From contig CALXYM010000008.1 of assembly GCA_944392965.1 (NCBI GenBank), positions 1-64,000 of the forward strand: a stretch of DNA of 64,000 bases, written 5' to 3'. The stretch comes from an uncultured Spirochaetaceae bacterium. Its GTDB lineage: Bacteria > Spirochaetota > Spirochaetia > Sphaerochaetales > Sphaerochaetaceae. The translations under genes were made by a program, and so were the position numbers. The stretch's first letter is position 1, and every line of letters begins with the position of its first letter. The notes under the pieces were generated by a model that saw nothing but the letters and a program-made list of their open reading frames with translations, was not told the DNA's origin and did not search any database. Below, in pieces: positions 16,497-23,882 of the stretch.

Positions 16497-17489
16497 ATGG
16501 CTACACTTAAAGATGTCGCAAAACTTGCAAACGTTGATATCAGTACGGTTTCCAGAGCTCTTAACAACGTATCTTATGTACATCCAGAAACGAAGAAGAG
16601 GATTTTCGATGCGGTAGAGAAACTCAGCTATCATCCTAATGTTCTGGCAAAAGGATTAAGGGAAGGAAAGCACAGGACAATCGCCATCGTCGTTCCCCGT
16701 TTTGCAAATGCCATATACTCTGATATGATCCCGGCAATCACGGAACACGCAAGGCGGAAAAACTATGAATGTGTGATCTGTACCACATATGAGGATGAAG
16801 ACATAGAAAGGGATATTCTAAAGCGTCTCAGAAGCGGACTTGTTGATGGAATCATCATATCCTCCACAGGAAAGAACATAAGGCTTTTAAAAGATATCAA
16901 CGCAGAAGGGATATCGGTACTGCAGGCCATAAGAAAGCAGGATGATTCCTTGAGCTCAATAATCTCTGATTACTATGCCACAGGATATGATGCGGTCAAG
17001 TTCCTTGTAAAAAAAGGCTGCAGAAACATCGGCCTCATCATCGGGAATCTTGCAATCCATCCATATTCTGAACGCTTCAACGGTTATGCGAAGGCAATGA
17101 GGGAAGCTGGTCTGGAGACGATCGTAGCTATGGATGATGAAGATCCCCACACTTTTGAATATGGGAGAAAATGCACGTTCAAGCTCCTAGATGAACATCC
17201 TGAACTCGACGCGGTTTTAGCTTCTGTGGACATTCAGGGAATTGGAGCGCTGAGAGCATTGAAGGAAAGGGGAAAGAGAGTTCCGGATGATATCAAACTC
17301 ATCTCACTTACAGGCATAAGTCTTGGAAAATATCTTGAGACAACGATGACGAGTATGGAAGTCCCTGCAAGCGAAATTGGGGAAGAGGCTGCTAACCTTA
17401 TAATCAAGGATATAGAATTAAAAGGAGAACACAGGGCAGTTAAGAAGCTGGTATTCAATGCCACACTAGAAGAAAGGGAATCGACATAA
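16497..17489 (+). CDS. LacI/GalR-family transcriptional regulator
   Basis: The 330-residue protein has the N-terminal LacI helix-turn-helix with hinge (MATLKDVAKLANVDISTVSRALNNVSYVHPETKKRI, then LSYHPNVLAKGLREGK) and a periplasmic-binding-protein-like effector domain (about 60-330). AGGAAG at 16483-16488 precedes the ATG. It is divergent from the DapA-like/Nramp-like operon and is the obvious regulator for it. The ligand is unknown but is probably the substrate or product of the lyase. A hairpin shared with the convergent ankyrin gene follows. Confidence 0.93.
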   Translation: MATLKDVAKLANVDISTVSRALNNVSYVHPETKKRIFDAVEKLSYHPNVLAKGLREGKHRTIAIVVPRFANAIYSDMIPAITEHARRKNYECVICTTYEDEDIERDILKRLRSGLVDGIIISSTGKNIRLLKDINAEGISVLQAIRKQDDSLSSIISDYYATGYDAVKFLVKKGCRNIGLIIGNLAIHPYSERFNGYAKAMREAGLETIVAMDDEDPHTFEYGRKCTFKLLDEHPELDAVLASVDIQGIGALRALKERGKRVPDDIKLISLTGISLGKYLETTMTSMEVPASEIGEEAANLIIKDIELKGEHRAVKKLVFNATLEEREST

Positions 17490-17492
17490 AAA

Positions 17493-17520
17493 ACATCCCT
17501 TCTTATGATAAAAGGGATGT
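17493..17520. terminator. Bidirectional terminator between lacI-type and ankyrin genes
   Basis: ACATCCCTT and AAGGGATGT around a 10-base loop. Six A at 17488-17493 give a T-run for the minus-strand ankyrin transcript; the plus direction has only TTCT after the stem. Confidence 0.65.
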
Positions 17521-17542
17521 TCTGTGCGCTAAGAAAAAGAGC

Positions 17543-18055
17543 TCAGTTCGCACCATGCTCCTTGAGAAGATTGATGACATATGTCCTCTTTGCAGCACGT
17601 GCATAGTCGAGAACACTGTGTCCCTGATAGTCACAGGCATTCACATCAGCCCCACTCTTTATAAGCTGTGTCGTCATCTTGGTCTCGCTGTTGCTGTTCA
17701 CAGCCATGATCAGAGCAGTCTCGCCAAGATAGTTCCTGGCATCAATGTTTGCTCCTGCTGCAAGAAGAGCCTCAATGATCTTCGGATTCTTGCTGCTGTT
17801 AGCGGCAAGGTGAAGAGCATTTGAACGGTATTTCGGCTCAGCCTCATGGATATCTGCGCCTGCAGCGATGAGAGCGTTGAGAACCGCCGTTGAATTGTTG
17901 TACTGAGCTGCAAGCATCACAGGCGTGAGTCCCCATTCATTATGAGTGTTCACATCCGCACCTGCCGCGATAAGATCTTTAATATCTTTGGCCTTTGTCG
18001 AGCTGATGGCAGCTGCGAGAAGCTTCTTGTTTAATGAATCTGTAGTTTTTGCCAT
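17543..18055 (-). CDS. Ankyrin-repeat protein
   Basis: The 170-residue soluble protein is made of about five ankyrin repeats. Recurrent units include DIKDLIAAGADVNTHNEWGLTPVMLAAQ, ALIAAGADIHEAEPKYRSNALHLAA, EALLAAGANIDARNYLGETALIMAV and QLIKSGADVNACDYQGHSVLDYA. There is no catalytic domain or secretion signal. The function is a protein-binding scaffold by family; the partner is unknown. Shine-Dalgarno TAGGAG lies inside a 15-base palindrome in the leader. Monocistronic, with its own terminator. Confidence 0.9.
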   Translation of the reverse strand: MAKTTDSLNKKLLAAAISSTKAKDIKDLIAAGADVNTHNEWGLTPVMLAAQYNNSTAVLNALIAAGADIHEAEPKYRSNALHLAANSSKNPKIIEALLAAGANIDARNYLGETALIMAVNSNSETKMTTQLIKSGADVNACDYQGHSVLDYARAAKRTYVINLLKEHGAN

Positions 18056-18065
18056 AAAAATAATC

Positions 18066-18080
18066 TCCTATAGTATAGGA
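18066..18080. promoter_or_regulatory. Palindrome over the ankyrin gene Shine-Dalgarno site
   Basis: TCCTATAGTATAGGA is a perfect palindrome (seven-base arms, one central base). On the minus strand its 3' arm is part of the ribosome binding site TAGGAG. It could be a protein operator or a translation-masking element. Confidence 0.4.
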
Positions 18081-18280
18081 TTATTATTCTTTACCAGATA
18101 ATTGTAAATAGTTGAAATTACGAAGCATGCAATTTTTCTAATATATAAATCTTTATTCATCTAAAATTTATAAAAACGGTGTTAAGGAAAATTTACCTTT
18201 TCAGAAATTATATCATATCAAATATGAGGAAAGAAAATCTTTTGAGTGTAAAAACCTTAATACTTTATTGAATTTTGAAT

Positions 18281-18286
18281 TATAAT
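18281..18286 (+). promoter_or_regulatory. TATAAT box of leaderless adenosine deaminase gene
   Basis: Consensus TATAAT, six bases (TATCTC), then ATG 18293. No purine-rich ribosome site exists in the 40 bases upstream. Confidence 0.55.
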
Positions 18287-18292
18287 TATCTC

Positions 18293-19375
18293 ATGATTAC
18301 ATACGAAATGATAAGGAAGTGTCCAAAAGTGGAACTTCATGACCACCTGGACGGGGGGCTTAGGGTAAATACAATCATAGAGCTGGCAAAAAAAGACAAT
18401 ATCGCATTGCCATCATATGACGAGGATAAGTTAAAGGAATATCTGGTCAAAGGATGCCAACAGAAATCATTGAAACTATATCTTGAAGCGTTCTCGATAA
18501 CCACCGCTGTAATGCAGAGCAGAGAAAATCTCATAAGAGTCGCACGGGAAGCGGTCCAGGATCTTGCAAAGGAGAACGTGGTCTACGCCGAAATCCGTTT
18601 TGCGCCCTCCCTTCACACCCAGAAAGGATTGAATCTTGAAGAGGTCGTGACTGCGGTTCTGAAAGGTATCGAGGAAGGAAGAAAGGAAAGCGGCATCGTA
18701 TGTACTCTCATATTATGCGCGATGAGGAATGAGGAGCCCTCCTCCACATTAGAAATTGCAGAACTTGCGGTCGCATTCAGGGAAAAAGGGGTTGTCGGTT
18801 TTGATATCGCAGGTGATGAATATGGACATCCGCCAAAGAAACATATAGACGCATTCCGCTATATAAGGAATAAGAACTTCAACATCACCATCCATGCAGG
18901 AGAAGCATTCGGCGTCGAATCCATCTGGCAGGCCATCCAACTCTGTGGAGCACACAGGATAGGACATGGTGTACGTCTTGTCGAGGATATGGTACTGGAA
19001 GGAGAGGCGATAAGAAAGATGGGAAGTCTATCCCACTTCGTAAACGACATGCGAATCCCACTTGAGATGTGTCTCACAAGCAACGTGGGAACGGGTGCAG
19101 TGGAAAGCTATCAGAGCCATCCGTTTGCAACCTTCTTCAAGCACGGTTTCAGGGTATTCCTCTGTTCTGACAACCGTCTCATGAGCGACACGAACCTCAC
19201 GAAGGAGATGAATATCGCGGTAAAGGAGTACGGCCTTAACATCAGGGATCTTGAGAAAATAACAATCAACGCGATGAAGAGCGCGTTCATCCATCATGAT
19301 GAGAAAATCAGAATAATCTATGATATCATCAAGCAGCGCTATAATGAGCTGAGAGCAGAGTACGGTATCCACTGA
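18293..19375 (+). CDS. add: Adenosine deaminase
   Basis: The 360-residue TIM-barrel zinc amidohydrolase converts adenosine to inosine in purine salvage. Metal and catalytic motifs are KVELHDHLDGGLR (about 10-22), FNITIHAGEAFGVESIWQAIQLCGAHRIGHGVRL (about 195-230), HFVNDMRIPLEMCLTSN and the late FLCSDNRLM with the metal Asp. The family usually has TDDP at that last site, so SDN is a variant. The frame opens at 18275, but ATG 18293 matches the family start (MITYEMIRKCPKVELH) and lies seven bases after TATAAT. Confidence 0.9.
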   Translation: MITYEMIRKCPKVELHDHLDGGLRVNTIIELAKKDNIALPSYDEDKLKEYLVKGCQQKSLKLYLEAFSITTAVMQSRENLIRVAREAVQDLAKENVVYAEIRFAPSLHTQKGLNLEEVVTAVLKGIEEGRKESGIVCTLILCAMRNEEPSSTLEIAELAVAFREKGVVGFDIAGDEYGHPPKKHIDAFRYIRNKNFNITIHAGEAFGVESIWQAIQLCGAHRIGHGVRLVEDMVLEGEAIRKMGSLSHFVNDMRIPLEMCLTSNVGTGAVESYQSHPFATFFKHGFRVFLCSDNRLMSDTNLTKEMNIAVKEYGLNIRDLEKITINAMKSAFIHHDEKIRIIYDIIKQRYNELRAEYGIH

Positions 19376-19386
19376 AAAAAAATATG

Positions 19387-19415
19387 TTGTTACCTAAAGA
19401 GAATGATTGTAGAAT
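19387..19415 (+). promoter_or_regulatory. Sigma-70-type promoter of the pullulanase gene
   Basis: TTGTTA (19387-19392), 17 bases, TAGAAT (19410-19415). The start of transcription would be near 19422, giving a leader of about 30 bases that contains GAGAGGTAGG. Confidence 0.55.
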
Positions 19416-19450
19416 TGTTCTGTTAACCTGAAGAGAGAGGTAGGTCTATA

Positions 19451-21370
19451 ATGTCCCATACCGATATGAACAAACTTGACACACTCCCCTATTATTCGGG
19501 GCCACTTGGTTTTGAACTGAAAGGGAATGAGACGATATTCCGGCTATGGGCACCTACTGCAAAAGAGGTCACACTCAACTTATATAAGGATGGACTGTTC
19601 TCTACCGCATATAAAGAGGCCTACCTAGACAGATACCAGGATGGACACTGGGAGGTGAGGATAGGAGAAAACCTCGAAGGAACATATTATGATTTCATCA
19701 TCTCTACCCATGACAGGGAGTATCAGAGCATAGACCCTTATGCAGTGACTTCGGGAGCAAACGGGAAAAGGGCAATGGTTCTGGACCTGAAGAAAACCGA
19801 TCCGGAAGGATGGGCAGAGGACAAGGCCCCCAAGAGGGAAGCAGAGGACATCATATATGAGATACACGTCAAGGATTTCACCTATCAGAAATTCTCAGGG
19901 ATAAGCAACCGTGCAAGGGGGAAATTCATCGCTCTTACGGAAAAGGATACGCATCTGACGTTCGATGACACTTTTCCTACGGGGATTTCCTATCTGAAAA
20001 GCCTTGGCATTACACATGTGCAGCTGATGCCGATATTCGACTATGGCTCAGTAGATGAGATGGGCTCTGATGACGAGTTCAACTGGGGATATGATCCTGA
20101 GAACTATAATGTTCCTGAAGGTTCCTACTCAACTGACGCAGAGAAGGGAGAAGTAAGGGTAAGAGAGCTGAAAGAGATGATCAAAGCCCTGCATGAGAGT
20201 GGGCTGAGGGTCATAATGGATGTCGTATACAACCATACATACCGTCTGGACAGCCCGCTCTTCAGGATTGAGCCCTGGTATTTTTACCGTCGCAACAGGG
20301 ACGGAAGCGCGTCAAATGGCTCAGGTTGTGGAAATGATATCGCCTCAGAGCGCCCAATGGTCCACCGTTACATCCTCGACTCGGTCCTGTACTGGGCACG
20401 GGAATACCATATAGACGGGTTCCGTTTCGACCTCATGGGCTTGATAGACACCAGGCTCATGAATGATATCAGGGAAAACCTGGACAGGTTATATGGAAAA
20501 GATGAGAAGCTGATATATGGAGAGCCTTGGGCTGCTGGAGGAACAGCTGTAAAAGAAGGGTTCCAGCTCGCCGATAAGAACGCAATGACCCTGCTGAGTA
20601 ACGGAATAGGCGCATTCTCCGATTCAACTAGGGATCTTATAAAAGGAAGCAATTTCGACTCCCGATCAACCGGCTTCGTCAACGGAGGAGCCGTAGAGAT
20701 GAACCTGTTAAGACATGCGGTGGCAGGATGGATGAATGGGGACTGGCATTTCAGAACACAGACTGCGAATCAGACAATACAGTATGTGTCGAGCCATGAT
20801 GACTGGACCCTTTGGGACAAGCTCAAATTCACCTGTGATGATAAAGAGGATTTCCTCATTCTTGACGAGAAAACGGTAAAAGCGAATAAAGCTGCCGCCG
20901 CGATGTATTTCACTATGCAGGGCAGACCTTTCATGCTCTCCGGAGAGGAGGCGGCAAGGAGCAAGATCGGAGTCAAGAATTCCTATAATACACCCCTCTT
21001 CATTAACAGGTTCGACTGGACGAGGACAAAAGACGCAAAGGAACTTGTCGAGTATTATAAAGGTCTCATCGCCCTGAGAAAAAAGATGAAGGCATTCACT
21101 GACAAATCGGAAAAAGCGATTGAAAGGATAAAGGAATTTACACTGCCATATAAGAAAACAGCCTTGATAACACTAGACAATTCGGGCAGCAACAACTACT
21201 CTACCCTTCTTCTGATATACACCAATGAGGATAAACGCATTGAGCTGAGCCTTGATGGGGAATACGACCTCATCCTCGATCCCGAATGTTCCAACAGGCT
21301 ATCTTCTCCTATCAAGGTGAAAGACAGCCTTAAGCTCGATGCCCCTGCGGTATATCTGCTTGGCTGTTAA
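19451..21370 (+). CDS. pulA: Type I pullulanase
   Basis: The 639-residue GH13 alpha-1,6-glucosidase debranches pullulan, starch or glycogen. It has an N-terminal CBM48-like domain (FELKGNETIFRLWAPTAKEVTLNLY, about 18-110) and the pullulanase signature NWGYDPENYNVPEGSYSTD (about 214). The GH13 regions are MDVVYNHTY (I), DGFRFDLMG with the Asp nucleophile (II, about 325), IYGEPWAAGG with the acid Glu (III, about 355) and VSSHDDWTLWDK (IV). There is no signal peptide, so it acts in the cytoplasm on imported maltodextrin or glycogen. Its last four bases overlap the convergent rhomboid gene. Confidence 0.93.
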   Translation: MSHTDMNKLDTLPYYSGPLGFELKGNETIFRLWAPTAKEVTLNLYKDGLFSTAYKEAYLDRYQDGHWEVRIGENLEGTYYDFIISTHDREYQSIDPYAVTSGANGKRAMVLDLKKTDPEGWAEDKAPKREAEDIIYEIHVKDFTYQKFSGISNRARGKFIALTEKDTHLTFDDTFPTGISYLKSLGITHVQLMPIFDYGSVDEMGSDDEFNWGYDPENYNVPEGSYSTDAEKGEVRVRELKEMIKALHESGLRVIMDVVYNHTYRLDSPLFRIEPWYFYRRNRDGSASNGSGCGNDIASERPMVHRYILDSVLYWAREYHIDGFRFDLMGLIDTRLMNDIRENLDRLYGKDEKLIYGEPWAAGGTAVKEGFQLADKNAMTLLSNGIGAFSDSTRDLIKGSNFDSRSTGFVNGGAVEMNLLRHAVAGWMNGDWHFRTQTANQTIQYVSSHDDWTLWDKLKFTCDDKEDFLILDEKTVKANKAAAAMYFTMQGRPFMLSGEEAARSKIGVKNSYNTPLFINRFDWTRTKDAKELVEYYKGLIALRKKMKAFTDKSEKAIERIKEFTLPYKKTALITLDNSGSNNYSTLLLIYTNEDKRIELSLDGEYDLILDPECSNRLSSPIKVKDSLKLDAPAVYLLGC

Positions 21371-21987
21371 CGCCTTCTGAAAGGATTGATCCTCAGCCTT
21401 ATCATCACATATAGAAGTCCGACCAGAAGCCCAAAAAGATGGGTCACATGGCTTATTCCATCGGAGATGAAGGATGAGGCGAACTCCATTACAAAATAAA
21501 CTATGACAAGGGTGAGTGCCCTCATCGGAATAAGTCCGAAAACGAACACGACGGCATTTGGAAAGAAAATCGCGAAGAGGAGCATTACCGCATAGAGGGC
21601 ACCACTTGCACCGATTAAGAACACAAAATACTGTCCACTCATGAAGTAGAACAGGAAGGAGAGCACTCCAGCAAGGGTTCCACAGAGAAAATAGTAAAGA
21701 AGAAACTCCTTACTGCCTATTCTCCGCTCCAGGATCGTTCTAAAAATCAGAAGTCCCAGCATGTTTGAAAAGAGATGAGAGATACTCCCATGTACAAACA
21801 TGTAAGTGACAAAAGTATAACAGCTGCTCGGCTCGGAGAGAATCCGTAATGGCATCATCGCCATCATATAGTTCAAATACGGATATACGTAATTTGAAAT
21901 GAAGAAAACGATGATATTCGCAACCACGATGATTATGCTGGCATTCCAATACGCGTATTGGAATTTCCGGTTCAGAATATTCGGCAT
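21367..21987 (-). CDS. Rhomboid-family intramembrane serine protease
   Basis: The 206-residue protein has six membrane helices. It carries the loop motif YMFVHGSISHLFSNMLGLL (oxyanion side, about 62-80), the catalytic Ser in FLIGASGALYAVML (about 125) and the catalytic His in ISHVTHLFGLLVGLLY (about 180). It cleaves membrane proteins within the bilayer; the substrate is unknown. No Shine-Dalgarno site; a TAATTT box ends seven bases before the ATG. Confidence 0.88.
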   Translation of the reverse strand: MPNILNRKFQYAYWNASIIIVVANIIVFFISNYVYPYLNYMMAMMPLRILSEPSSCYTFVTYMFVHGSISHLFSNMLGLLIFRTILERRIGSKEFLLYYFLCGTLAGVLSFLFYFMSGQYFVFLIGASGALYAVMLLFAIFFPNAVVFVFGLIPMRALTLVIVYFVMEFASSFISDGISHVTHLFGLLVGLLYVMIRLRINPFRRR

Positions 21988-21993
21988 GAGAAC

Positions 21994-21999
21994 AAATTA
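21994..21999 (-). promoter_or_regulatory. TAnnnT box of leaderless rhomboid gene
   Basis: On the minus strand TAATTT, six bases (GTTCTC), then ATG 21987. Confidence 0.4.
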
Positions 22000-22043
22000 A
22001 CTATTTTTCCTCTAACAGGTCAAGAATGAAAAAGAATGTATAC

Positions 22044-22060
22044 TTGGCACGTATATTGCT
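22044..22060 (+). promoter_or_regulatory. Sigma-54 promoter of small RNA A
   Basis: TTGGCACGTATATTGCT is a full match to the -24/-12 consensus (TTGGCACG-N4-TTGCT). GG (22046-22047) and GC (22058-22059) are separated by exactly ten bases. Transcription should start near 22071. Confidence 0.85.
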
Positions 22061-22070
22061 ATGAAATAAT

Positions 22071-22149
22071 TACAACAGAGCAAAACAGTTTTTTTCAACC
22101 TCCTTTTTTAGCATTTCGGCACCTTTTTAAATGAGGTGCCCTTTTTTTT
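22071..22149 (+). ncRNA. Small RNA A, sigma-54-driven, with anti-Shine-Dalgarno motif
   Basis: A predicted transcript of about 79 nt begins 12 bases after the -12 GC and ends at an intrinsic terminator (GGCACCT, AGGTGCC, then eight T at 22142-22149). The 5' part carries ACAGAGCAA and a T-rich stretch, followed by CAACCTCCTT (22096-22105). ACCTCCTT is the anti-Shine-Dalgarno sequence of 16S rRNA. No open reading frame of any length lies inside. It shares its 5' domain with RNA B just downstream. The likely mode of action is base pairing to ribosome binding sites; targets are not known. No named RNA family recognised. Confidence 0.7.
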
Positions 22150-22170
22150 GAAACGCAAAAAATTCTCACT

Positions 22171-22185
22171 GTGAAATTTTTTCAC
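22171..22185. promoter_or_regulatory. Inverted repeat between the two small RNAs
   Basis: GTGAAATTTTTTCAC: six-base arms around TTT, about 45 bases upstream of the -24 box of RNA B. It is a candidate binding site for the activator that sigma-54 needs, although closer than the usual 80-150 bases. Confidence 0.35.
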
Positions 22186-22230
22186 ATCGTAAAACCCCTT
22201 TATTACAGGATAATTCCTTAAAAAGCATAC

Positions 22231-22247
22231 TTGGCATGGGATTTGCA
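22231..22247 (+). promoter_or_regulatory. Sigma-54 promoter of small RNA B
   Basis: TTGGCATGGGATTTGCA has GG (22233-22234) and GC (22245-22246) ten bases apart, and matches the consensus at all conserved positions. Transcription should start near 22258. Confidence 0.85.
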
Positions 22248-22257
22248 TAATAAGTAA

Positions 22258-22369
22258 TACAGAGCAACAGTTTTTTCACCTCCTTGTAAATATGTGTGAA
22301 AAACAAATAAGAATGGTAGCATCGCCGACACTCTCTCCCATCCCAACAGTCGGCGATGCTGTTTTTTTT
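22258..22369 (+). ncRNA. Small RNA B, sigma-54-driven, anti-Shine-Dalgarno motif in a hairpin loop
   Basis: The predicted transcript is about 112 nt. It starts with ACAGAGCAACAG like RNA A. TTTTTCAC (22272-22279) can pair with GTGAAAAA (22296-22303), leaving a 16-base loop (22280-22295) that begins CTCCTT. TCACCTCCTT (22276-22285) equals the 3' tail of 16S rRNA. The 3' end is a 12-bp perfect stem AGCATCGCCGAC/GTCGGCGATGCT (22318-22329, 22349-22360) with a pyrimidine-rich 19-base loop, then eight T (22362-22369). An open frame from 22292 runs through it into rlmE but has no ribosome site and crosses the terminator, so it is not a gene. Confidence 0.72.
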
Positions 22370-22381
22370 CTCCTTTTAGGC

Positions 22382-22387
22382 TATTAT
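22382..22387 (+). promoter_or_regulatory. TATTAT box of leaderless rlmE
   Basis: TATTAT, six bases (CTAGGC), then ATG 22394, starting only 12 bases after the T-run that ends RNA B. Confidence 0.5.
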
Positions 22388-22393
22388 CTAGGC

Positions 22394-22993
22394 ATGGCGA
22401 ATTCAAGAAGAGATAAAGCGGATTCTTATACACAGAGGGCACATAAGGAAGGATATCCTGCGCGCAGCGTCTATAAACTCGAAGAGATAAATACAAAGGA
22501 CAAGATAATAAAGCCGGGTGACAGCGTACTTGATGTGGGAGCTGCCCCTGGATCATGGACTCTTTATACGCACAGAATGCTCATAAAGGGAAAAGGCCGG
22601 ATAGTCTCATGTGACCTCAATCCCCTATCTCTTGATCCCGTACCTCCTACTGTAACGGAGATAACAGGAGACGCTTTCTCAAAGGAGATAAGAGAACAGC
22701 TTACCGCCCTCGGCCCCTATGATGCCATAATTAGTGATGCAGCTCCGATGACGACAGGAAACAGGACCGTCGACACATCCAGAAGTGAACACCTTGCAGA
22801 GGAGGTCCTTCGTCTTGCCATGGAACAGCTCAAAGTGGGAGGAAACCTCGTAATAAAGATCTTTCAGGGAGGAGGAGAGGCGGAGATACTGAAACAGATG
22901 AGGATGCTTTTCACAAAAGCAAAGGCCTTCAAACCGAAGGCCTCGCGTGATGACAGCTTTGAAATCTTCCTCATAGGAATGGGCAAGAAATAA
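22394..22993 (+). CDS. rlmE: 23S rRNA 2'-O-ribose U2552 methyltransferase
   Basis: The 199-residue FtsJ/RrmJ-family methyltransferase begins with the rRNA-binding region RRDKADSYTQRAHKEGYPARSVYKLEEI. The SAM site VLDVGAAPGSWTLYTH is at about 48-63, and the KDKE-type tetrad is visible: Lys in ARSVYKL, Asp in IISDAAPMTTG, Lys in LVIKIFQGG and Glu in SFEIFLIGMG. It methylates U2552 in the A-loop late in 50S assembly. ATG 22394 matches the family start and follows TATTAT by seven bases. Confidence 0.93.
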   Translation: MANSRRDKADSYTQRAHKEGYPARSVYKLEEINTKDKIIKPGDSVLDVGAAPGSWTLYTHRMLIKGKGRIVSCDLNPLSLDPVPPTVTEITGDAFSKEIREQLTALGPYDAIISDAAPMTTGNRTVDTSRSEHLAEEVLRLAMEQLKVGGNLVIKIFQGGGEAEILKQMRMLFTKAKAFKPKASRDDSFEIFLIGMGKK

Positions 22994-23833
22994 TCATTCC
23001 CTTGTGATGTTGACATCGAGCTTGTTATATGGAATCTCAATGCCGTTAGCAGTAAGAACCTCGACGATCTCCTTCTGGAATCTCCAATAAACGGTCCAGT
23101 AATCGGAATTGGCTGTCCAAGGACGTACGATGAAATTGATTGAGGAATCAGCAAGGGTATGCACCTCGATCCTCGGCGCAGGATCCTTAAGCACCTCCGG
23201 GTAAGACATTATTATATCCGTGATAATTCCCCGAGCCTTTTCCAGATCCGTACCATATGCGACAGAAACTATCATATCCACCCGTCGCTTATCGAGAGCA
23301 GAAGAATTTATGATGACACTACCCCACACGTTCTTATTGCTCATAGTTATGAGCTTATTATCCGCGGTCGTAAGGGATATTCCCATTATGTCCATGCTTT
23401 TCACACTCCCCTCGGTTCCATCTATGGAGACATAGTCTCCTATCTCAAATGGACGCTTCACGGCTATTATAAGACCACTGAAAAAACTCGCAATCGTCTC
23501 TTGGAGTGCAAGGCCCAACACGACACCGGAAACACCAAGTCCTGCAATGACAGGAGTAAGGTTGACACCGAAATCCTGCAAAATTGAGATTGCTGCAATA
23601 ACCCAGATGATTCCATTCGCGGTCTTTCTCATGAGAGTAGCGAAAATAGATGATATCTTATTACGCTTTTGAAGGTTCTTGAAAAACTTGGATACGATCT
23701 TTGTAAGCAAAGATGCAACTACGACTATTATGACAAGGGCTATGATCCTGATGAGCATGGTCTGAGGATCGAAATAACTGATTATTTTTGAGATGAAGCC
23801 GCTTGCCTCCTGATTCAAAACATCCTGTTCCAT
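22994..23833 (-). CDS. MscS-family mechanosensitive ion channel
   Basis: The 279-residue inner-membrane channel has three helices (about 20-125) with the pore helix VTPVIAGLGVSGVVLGLALQETIASFFSGLII, then the beta domain FEIGDYVSIDGTEGSVKSMDIMGISLTTADNKLITMSNKNVWGSVIIN and a C-terminal alpha/beta domain. It protects against osmotic downshock. Of several upstream ATGs, 23833 (MEQDVLNQEA) is preferred: TATAAT at 23848-23843 lies nine bases before it, so the transcript has almost no leader. It ends directly next to rlmE. Confidence 0.87.
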   Translation of the reverse strand: MEQDVLNQEASGFISKIISYFDPQTMLIRIIALVIIVVVASLLTKIVSKFFKNLQKRNKISSIFATLMRKTANGIIWVIAAISILQDFGVNLTPVIAGLGVSGVVLGLALQETIASFFSGLIIAVKRPFEIGDYVSIDGTEGSVKSMDIMGISLTTADNKLITMSNKNVWGSVIINSSALDKRRVDMIVSVAYGTDLEKARGIITDIIMSYPEVLKDPAPRIEVHTLADSSINFIVRPWTANSDYWTVYWRFQKEIVEVLTANGIEIPYNKLDVNITRE

Positions 23834-23851
23834 ATACCGTATATTATAAGA

Positions 23852-23877
23852 ATAAGGGAGGTTTTGTCCTCCCTTAT
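23852..23877 (-). terminator. htpG terminator
   Basis: ATAAGGGAGG and CCTCCCTTAT form a 10-bp perfect stem with a 6-base loop, followed by a T-rich stretch on the minus strand, six bases after the htpG stop. Confidence 0.7.
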
Positions 23878-23882
23878 GATAC

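Noticed and set aside
22292-22393. Upstream extension of rlmE beginning at 22292
   Set aside because: It runs through a strong terminator hairpin with eight T, has no ribosome site, and the family start matches ATG 22394.
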